Shown piece by piece: positions 8,355 through 13,013 of a stretch of 13,013 nucleotides of DNA (position 1 is the stretch's first letter; each line of letters opens with the position of its first letter). The stretch spans positions 1 to 13,013 of the forward strand of contig JAUJNC010000128.1 in the NCBI GenBank assembly GCA_030446525.1. The letters run 5' to 3'. The notes below the pieces were generated by a model that was given only the letters and a program-made list of their open reading frames with translations, did not search any database and had not been told where the DNA came from. A program made the translations under genes and the position numbers. The stretch comes from Armatimonadaceae bacterium. GTDB taxonomy: Bacteria; Armatimonadota; Armatimonadia; Armatimonadales; Armatimonadaceae.

Positions 8355-8360
8355 AAGAGG
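8355..8360 (+). promoter_or_regulatory. Ribosome binding site of the TcA-like gene
   Basis: AAGAGG lies six bases before the ATG at 8367. It supports this start for the TcA-like gene and argues that the gene is translated on its own rather than by read-through from the small gene upstream. Confidence 0.6.
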
Positions 8361-8366
8361 AATACC

Positions 8367-9356
8367 ATGCCACGAGTCTCAAGCGTAATTTCAGCACGCT
8401 CCACCGCCGCACCGGAAGATACGATCAGGATCCTGCATGCCGAACTCCACGCGATCGGCCTGCCAGTCGCCGAGGCGGAATCCAACGGAACACCTCGGTT
8501 CGGAACGGATACGCAGACTCGCGTGCGGGAATTTCAGAATCTCTACCGCTTGCCGGCAACGAGCGAAGTCGATCCGACGACTGGCGCTGTCATGTCGATT
8601 TCAGCTCTGGTTGCGACGGAGACTGATCGTGGGCGACTGCGTGCCGCACTGCGCGACGCGCGGGGCGCTGTACGCGATGCGCCCTCGTACGACTATTGGC
8701 TCGCGCGTTATGCTATTATGGCTGGGGATTATGAGCTCGCTGCCAGCATCAGCACGCGCTTGACGGATCTTTCCGGCCTCACGGTCGATTTGCGTGATGG
8801 CATTTTATGGGATGGTAGCGAAGGAAAGCCGCCCAGGCAGCCCGAGGTGCCGTTTCCGGAGAACTATTATACCTACCGCTACAGCGTGATGTTGCAGGAA
8901 GACATTAGGGCACTGCGAGAATCGTTACCTCAATCTGTCCATTTCAGGCCCTTCCTTCTTTCTTCGCGACCGTCCAACGGGACCTCGGACACCTTCGATC
9001 CGCCGGACGACCCGGTCATTTGGCAACCGCCGCCGGTCCGCGGTTCGTGGCCGTCGCGCGTGGAGCGTCTGCAGGATTCAGTAATTGCGTGGCTCGGCGC
9101 GATCGAAGCCTGGCAATTCGGCAACGCCGAGTTTGCGAAAAGACGCTACGCCAGCGCCGTCGATGCCTACAACCGGTGTCAGCAGGCGGCGCTCAGCTAT
9201 TTTTCAATTTTCCCATTTCAAATACACGTCCTGGCGACGCTCAAAACACGAATGGATCGAGCTGCGCTTCAACGTCGCATCTGGAGAATCTACGGCGTGG
9301 GCAGACACGGGAGCAGATCAATTGAGTATGCAGCTACTCTCCGGCATGGAGCTTAG
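8367..9356 (+). CDS. TcA-related protein, N-terminal part (PG-binding-like and helical domains), frameshifted
   Basis: 329 residues in this frame, of which about the first 280 (to near 9210) look real. Residues 15-85 form a PG_binding_1-like domain (IRILHAELHAIGLPV, RFGTDTQTRVREFQNLYRL, DPTTGAVM). Residues about 95-150 hold the helical YWLARYAIMAGDYELAA motif. A proline-rich linker with PEVPFPENYYTYRY leads to a second helical section at about 235-280 (WLGAIEAWQFGNAEFAKRRY, then SAVDAYNRCQQAALSYF), which looks TPR-like. After about 9210 this frame turns Arg-rich (RAALQRRIWRIYGVGRHGSR), whereas frame 1 keeps a natural composition (KHEWIELRFNVASGES), so an indel near 9210 is likely. I infer that this is the beginning of one gene ending at 12777. 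No signal peptide is visible. What the N-terminal domain binds is unknown. Confidence 0.7.
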   Translation: MPRVSSVISARSTAAPEDTIRILHAELHAIGLPVAEAESNGTPRFGTDTQTRVREFQNLYRLPATSEVDPTTGAVMSISALVATETDRGRLRAALRDARGAVRDAPSYDYWLARYAIMAGDYELAASISTRLTDLSGLTVDLRDGILWDGSEGKPPRQPEVPFPENYYTYRYSVMLQEDIRALRESLPQSVHFRPFLLSSRPSNGTSDTFDPPDDPVIWQPPPVRGSWPSRVERLQDSVIAWLGAIEAWQFGNAEFAKRRYASAVDAYNRCQQAALSYFSIFPFQIHVLATLKTRMDRAALQRRIWRIYGVGRHGSRSIEYAATLRHGA

Positions 9357-10440
9357 CCAGTTCGATTGACGTCGACTGGGTCACCACATCGACGGGGCTG
9401 TTTGCGGGGCAATCTTGCGGGCAGCGACTCAGCCATTGGCACTGACAAATCCTGTTGGTCCGGCGCACCGCAAGATGTTGATCGATGTCCGCCCTCTGGT
9501 TATCGCCGCCGTTCTGGCTCCGATGGCGCGGGGGAGCTTCAAACTGGCTGCGGGCGACAATACACCGCCGCGATCGATGATTTTTCCCGGATACTCGCGG
9601 CCTCGAACTTCCCGGGTGCCCAATTTTCCGGACTGGACAGACGATCCCGGTGCGGCTGGCCGGTGAATTCATCGATCTTCGTTCTGCCCGGCTTCGCTGG
9701 TGGAAAACCGATGTTGATCAGATGAATCCCAGTACAAGGCACGCACGATTGTGGATGGCGATCAACAATCAGCGCCGTAGCTGCGTTGGGGTTTACTAAC
9801 CGGCAAATCGCCGGCGCACTAGGAATTCCACCACGCCCTTTTCAGCATTTGGCGGCGCTGACGACGCTGGTGTTTTCGATTTAACGCAGTCGAGGTTACG
9901 TCGCGCTCGTCGATTCGGCGATGGTTGAACTGAATCATCATGGCATCGGCCATCAACGTGAACAGTTCAGCCCCAGTACGCGCAGGGAAAGAGCACGTTC
10001 TGGTCGGATATCGTGATGAGCCCGGTCGGGAATACTCGCCGGGTTTAACATCTGGAACGTATCCGCACGAACCTTTTTCTCAAGTTCAAATTGCTCCACG
10101 GGGCGCCGCCGATACGAGAGCGTATCCCGCGTTTGGCGTCCTGCTGCTGCGCTCCAGGCGCGGCTTCTGCAATATGGGTGCTCAACTCATTTCCGGGATA
10201 TCGCGACGACCAGCTACCTGCCCTGCGCTGAATTCCTGTTGAGTGTCGATACTTCTGCCGCGATGCGTTGAACGCCCACGGGGGGAATACCTGAACTTCC
10301 TCAGCAACGCCGAACGCGAGGAGTTCCAGAGCGAGCACCTGCATAACGTCGAGATGGAAAGAGCAACGTGCGGATTGAGACGGCACGGGTGGATCAGGTT
10401 CCGGTTGAGGTGGCGGCATCAGCGAGCAACATGGGGGAAA
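9210..10440 (+). pseudogene. Central part of the TcA-related gene, reading frame scattered by many indels
   Basis: No single frame stays open, yet protein-like stretches pass the baton through all three + frames. Approximate pieces: 9215-9366 f1 EWIELRFNVASGES; 9371-9440 f2 VDWVTTSTGLFAGQSCG; 9440-9555 f1 GPAHRKMLIDVRPLVIAAV; 9555-9615 f3 QYTAAIDDFSRILA; 9610-9645 f1 VPNFPDWTDDPG; 9647-9700 f2 PVRLAGEFIDLRSAR; 9724-9770 f1 ESQYKARTIVDGD; 9774-9881 f3 AVAALGFTNRQIAGALGIPP; 9970-10045 f1 VRAGKEHVLVGYRDEPGREY; 10058-10130 f2 RTNLFLKFKLLHGAPPIRER; 10149-10240 f3 TSYLPCAEFLLSV; 10241-10275 f2 ECRYFCRDALNA; 10280-10361 f1 EYLNFLSNAEREEFQ; 10362-10436 f3 SNVRIETARVDQV; then f1 to the end. Joined, they link the 8367 frame to the 10243 frame. 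This is either heavy local sequencing error or a decaying gene. Confidence 0.7.
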
Positions 10441-12777
10441 CTGGCCGCACAGAATGCAAATCAACGCTTAGAGGATTATAAGGCCATGGATGAGAGAATT
10501 GATGAACTCGAAGCGGAATCGTCTTCTTGGTCGATCGTTTCGGGAATAGGCAGTCTGGCCGTATCCTTGGGCACTGCAGCGGCAACAGGGGGCCTTACCG
10601 CCCCTATCGCACTTGGTAGTATGGCGAATGTGCGCGGCCAGATAGGTGCCGGGGATGCCCAGAGAGACATAGCAGATGAGCAACGCGAGTTCGAGAAAAA
10701 GAGCCTAGCCCTTGCAGCCTCGGAAGCAGCTCAGGCAGCAGTCGTTGCTCAGCGCCAGCTCGATGTAGCGAAAGCCGGTCTTATAGTTGCTGGCTTGCAG
10801 CGTCAGGCTGCCCTCCTGCGCCATGAGTTTGCTCTCCAGAATCTCGAATTTCTCCGCAATCGTGTCCTGAGCGCCGAGCAGTGGTATCGCCTGTTGGCCG
10901 CGATTCGGAGTGTCAGCGAGACCTACTTGCGGTACAGCGTCGAGCTCGCCTTTCTCGCCGAGCAGGCTTATGAGTTCGAGGCGGACAAGCGCATCAACGT
11001 GATCCGATTTGATTATGATCTCAGTGAGGTGGGCGACTTTCTTGCCGCCGATTTCCTGCTGCGCGACCTCGACACGCTGGAACAAGACCTGATCGTCACG
11101 CAGCGCCAACGTCAGCAGCAGGTGCGCTACGTGCTGTCCATGGCGCGTGAGTTCCCGGAAGCGCTGCAAGAGATTCGCGATAACGGCAAGACGACGTTCA
11201 GTCTGCGGCTGGAGCAACTGGAGAAGCGGTTCCCCGGTCTCTACAACCTTCGCATCGGGGCCGTGGATGTGTTGCCGGTCGCGCTGATGGATCCCACCCG
11301 CTTCAGTCTGGAATTGACCCATCTCGGCACGAGCCAGGTGCGGTTAAAGGCTCAGCCGGACACGCCGCCCGGGACGCCGAGTCCCTCTCCCTTGAATACC
11401 AACGATCTGCCCGTTGCCCAGGGGGGATGGCTGGCCGATCTGCAAGAGACGTGGCCCGTCAAGCTGCGCGTTATGGGTCCGGAGACTGCCGTCTTCTCCG
11501 GCTTGACCCGGCAGGATGCGAGCGCGGTCTTCCCGTTCGCATCCACTGGCCAACGCCAAGCCTTCGAAGGCTTGGGCGCCGCCGCCGCGTGGAAGGTGGA
11601 TTTCACCGCCCGAGACAACCAGGTGCTACCGGGGACGCTCGCTGACTTGCTCATCACGTTTACCCTTTCCGGGTATCACGATCCGGAGTTGCGGAGTGCC
11701 ATCGATCGAGCTCCACGAATCACGACCGCTGCAACCCGCTGGCTGTCCGCGCGGACCACGTTCCCCGATGCGCTCTACGAGTTCAACCGCTCGGGGCGGA
11801 TGGCCTGGAACGTCACACGCGATCTGTTAACCCTCACCGATACGTTGGGCGCCGTTCGGAACCTCGCGGTGCTCCTGCTCCCTACACCGGGCCGGGCGAA
11901 CTATTTTGGTCGCGTGCTGAGCCACTGCGAGGTGCAGATCCGGATCACTGCGGCGGGCGACTTGGAGGTCCGCAGCGAGATCCCGCAGGTGACGTTTACG
12001 AACGGCGGCACCGCGAATCCGCTTTTGCTTTCGGCGCAGGCGACCGTTCCTCCCGGCGCCGAGGTGAGCTGGGCGTTCGGCGACGGCTCGGCACGACAAT
12101 CCGGCGCTATCCAGGAACACAGCTACGCCAAGCCGGGTCGGTACACGGTCAGCTTGCGGGTGGTGCGCGATGGCCTCCTCTCGGAGTTTCGAGCCGATGT
12201 GGTGGTCTCACGGACCCAGGCGGGTCGCGTGAGCCCTCCCGTGACGGCATTCCCCACGCTTACTCGTCAGACCGGCGCCGGCATCCCAAACGGTCACACG
12301 CGCGTGGTGGGCACGGTCAACGCGCAGCCGGCTGATCCTGTTATCGCGAATTGGCACGTCGGCGAGCAAGGGGGCATCAAGGGCAACGTCGCGACCTTTG
12401 ACTTGAAGCCTGGTGATTACACCTTGTCCTTTGTCGCCGTGCGTCCATTGAAGGCTCGCGTGTACTGCACGCAGCGCCATCTCACCGGGCCGGTGTTCGA
12501 TTTTAACGGCCTTAGTCTCGCTTCCAATCGGCGCTTCGATTTGAACGGAACCGAAACCACCGGCGTCGGCAATAACCCGCCGGCGAATCCCATAGCGACG
12601 CATCTGTTTGGCAGTGGAGCTCTCTCGCCGGTCGACGAGTGGACGGTCGAGCTTCCGCTCTCGGACAATGCTTTCCTGCGGAGCGTCGGTGCCACCGACG
12701 CCGAGGAGTATGGCCTTGGCGAGGTCCAGGATGTTGTTCTGGCGCTTGAGTATGAAACCACTGCCAGGACTTCTTAG
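10243..12777 (+). CDS. TcA-related protein, C-terminal part (channel coiled coils, TcB-binding domain, PKD), 5' end lost by frameshift
   Basis: 844 residues as read. The ATG at 10243 is not a true start: conserved-looking sequence lies upstream and in other frames, and the frame is continuous only from about 10440. Residues 65-95 are helical (NANQRLEDYKAMDERIDELE). About 95-130 is a Gly/Ala-rich hydrophobic stretch (SIVSGIGSLAVSLGTAAATG), followed by a long helix rich in Ala/Gln/Glu. This helix-tip-helix order fits the TcA injection channel. Residues about 210-500 match a TcA TcB-binding domain: LAFLAEQAYEFE, FLLRDLDTLEQDLI, FPGLYNLRIGAVDVLPVAL and AFEGLGAAAAWKVDF, then DLLITFTLSGY. About 585-660 is a PKD domain (VSWAFGDGSARQ, HSYAKPGRYTVSLRV). 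The last 47 residues repeat the W-x-V ... DN ... Y motif. Classical TcA usually ends at the TcB-binding domain, so about 350 residues are extra here. The product should carry the BC cocoon encoded at 229-7585. Confidence 0.85.
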   Translation: MSILLPRCVERPRGEYLNFLSNAEREEFQSEHLHNVEMERATCGLRRHGWIRFRLRWRHQRATWGKLAAQNANQRLEDYKAMDERIDELEAESSSWSIVSGIGSLAVSLGTAAATGGLTAPIALGSMANVRGQIGAGDAQRDIADEQREFEKKSLALAASEAAQAAVVAQRQLDVAKAGLIVAGLQRQAALLRHEFALQNLEFLRNRVLSAEQWYRLLAAIRSVSETYLRYSVELAFLAEQAYEFEADKRINVIRFDYDLSEVGDFLAADFLLRDLDTLEQDLIVTQRQRQQQVRYVLSMAREFPEALQEIRDNGKTTFSLRLEQLEKRFPGLYNLRIGAVDVLPVALMDPTRFSLELTHLGTSQVRLKAQPDTPPGTPSPSPLNTNDLPVAQGGWLADLQETWPVKLRVMGPETAVFSGLTRQDASAVFPFASTGQRQAFEGLGAAAAWKVDFTARDNQVLPGTLADLLITFTLSGYHDPELRSAIDRAPRITTAATRWLSARTTFPDALYEFNRSGRMAWNVTRDLLTLTDTLGAVRNLAVLLLPTPGRANYFGRVLSHCEVQIRITAAGDLEVRSEIPQVTFTNGGTANPLLLSAQATVPPGAEVSWAFGDGSARQSGAIQEHSYAKPGRYTVSLRVVRDGLLSEFRADVVVSRTQAGRVSPPVTAFPTLTRQTGAGIPNGHTRVVGTVNAQPADPVIANWHVGEQGGIKGNVATFDLKPGDYTLSFVAVRPLKARVYCTQRHLTGPVFDFNGLSLASNRRFDLNGTETTGVGNNPPANPIATHLFGSGALSPVDEWTVELPLSDNAFLRSVGATDAEEYGLGEVQDVVLALEYETTARTS

Positions 12778-12847
12778 TGGCCCTGACAAAACGCATCTTT
12801 CGCCCTATTTTTCTGCGGCTTTTTGAGGTTTTATCAGGGCCTCTTAG
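12772..12847. repeat. Short inverted-repeat element with flanking TCTTAG repeats (MITE-like)
   Basis: GGCCCTGACAAAAC (12779-12792) pairs with GTTTTATCAGGGCC (12828-12841) at 13 of 14 positions, around a 35-base T-rich centre. TCTTAG occurs at 12772-12777 (one T before the left arm) and at 12842-12847 (directly after the right arm), as a target-site duplication would. The left TCTTAG contains the stop codon TAG of the TcA-like gene, so an insertion here would leave the protein intact. The loop is long for an intrinsic terminator, and no transposase is present. The family is unknown to me. Confidence 0.55.
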
Positions 12848-12854
12848 GCTACCT

Positions 12855-12904
12855 GCGCGTACGCCCGTCGGCGCGGCTGCCGGCCGACGCCGACGGGCGC
12901 GCGC
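12855..12904. other. Very GC-rich perfect hairpin
   Basis: CGCCCGTCGGCG (12862-12873) and CGCCGACGGGCG (12888-12899) are perfect inverted repeats with a 14-base loop. GCGCG (12855-12859) and CGCGC (12900-12904) extend the stem by five pairs past a two-base bulge. It lies about 80 bases after the last stop codon. No T-run follows, so it is not a standard intrinsic terminator. It might still help end transcription, protect the 3' end, or belong to neighbouring DNA. Confidence 0.6.
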
Positions 12905-13013
12905 CCGTGACCCAGCCGCGGGGCGGCCCGCAGTTCGGGGGGCTCCCGGTGGGGGCTGTTCCGGGCGATCCCGGTGGGCACCCGGCCGCCGGCGTATGTG
13001 TGGGAGGTGGCGG
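12905..13013. other. GC-rich right edge, possible start of a neighbouring gene, not called
   Basis: About 80% G+C (49 of 60 in 12901-12960). One + frame is open from the TGA at 12908 to the window end and reads plausibly near its end (LFRAIPVGTRPPAYVWEVA). It has no visible start or ribosome binding site and is too short to identify. No other feature is seen. Confidence 0.3.

Larger units (their letters stand above)
7700..8870 (+). repeat. Tandem diverged copies of an N-terminal PG-binding/TPR-like module
   Basis: Two copies of about 165 codons, in the same direction: 7700-8230 and 8367-8866. They share, in order, a start MP-I/R, a helix with LH-E/A-x-L, the FG-x-x-T motif, the REF/RAF helix, DxxTG, a D-R-G-x-L-R-x-A-x-R-x-A stretch, YWLARYA-x-x-x-GDYE, and the PEVP-Y/F-PE end. 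The similarity is clear as protein but low as DNA, so the duplication is old or the copies came in separately. A 121-base spacer (8246-8366) separates them and holds nothing I recognise except the second copy's ribosome binding site. Confidence 0.75.

Noticed and set aside
9366..10242. Separate small + strand genes (9366-9725, 9940-10242)
   Set aside because: They have no ribosome binding sites, and only short parts of each look protein-like. Those parts fit into the frame-hopping TcA-like reading.
12779..12841. Ordinary intrinsic terminator
   Set aside because: The loop of 35 bases is too long and no T-run follows the right arm. The flanking direct repeats fit an insertion better.
1..13013. 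tRNA, rRNA, CRISPR array, integrase or transposase genes
   Set aside because: I looked for these and saw no supporting sequence in the window.

Overview
The window carries an insecticidal-type Tc (toxin complex) locus, all on the + strand, in DNA of about 60% GC. Organism: a bacterium of fairly high GC, probably an uncultured or metagenome-derived lineage. I cannot place it taxonomically from the sequence. The outer edges (about 1-65 and 12850-13013) are much richer in GC (about 80% by hand count) than the locus between them.

Layout. 1-228: leader without a recognisable gene. 229-7585: one very large gene for a fused TcB-TcC protein (SpvB/TcaC N-terminal domain, FG-GAP/VCBS propeller, TcdB middle domains, YD/RHS repeats, RHS core, variable C-terminal effector). 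It is broken as given into 229-3492 and 2897-7585 by three small indels between 2931 and 3019. Undoing them gives about 2451 residues. 7700-8245: a small protein with a peptidoglycan-binding-like domain, a diverged copy of the start of the next gene. 8367-12777: a TcA-related gene. Its N-terminal part (8367-9356 frame) and its C-terminal part (10243-12777 frame) are open, but about 9210-10440 hops between all three frames more than ten times, so as given the gene is disrupted. 12779-12841: a short inverted-repeat element flanked by TCTTAG, just after the last stop codon. 12855-12904: a very GC-rich hairpin.

How the parts should work together, from what is known of the Tc family: TcB and TcC form a hollow cocoon that encloses the C-terminal effector, and an aspartyl-protease activity in the RHS core cuts that effector free. 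The TcA pentamer docks the cocoon through its TcB-binding domain and injects the effector through a central channel. The last open frame shows the expected TcA parts in order: coiled coil, hydrophobic tip, coiled coil, TcB-binding domain. It then adds a PKD domain and a second copy of a TcB-binding-domain motif. The effector ends in a domain with GIY-YIG-nuclease-like features. The rebuilt TcA-like protein, about 1470 residues, is well short of classical TcA (about 2500), so this is a compact, divergent relative rather than a textbook TcA.

Main uncertainty: the clustered indels may be sequencing or assembly errors, or real decay. The sequence alone cannot decide this.
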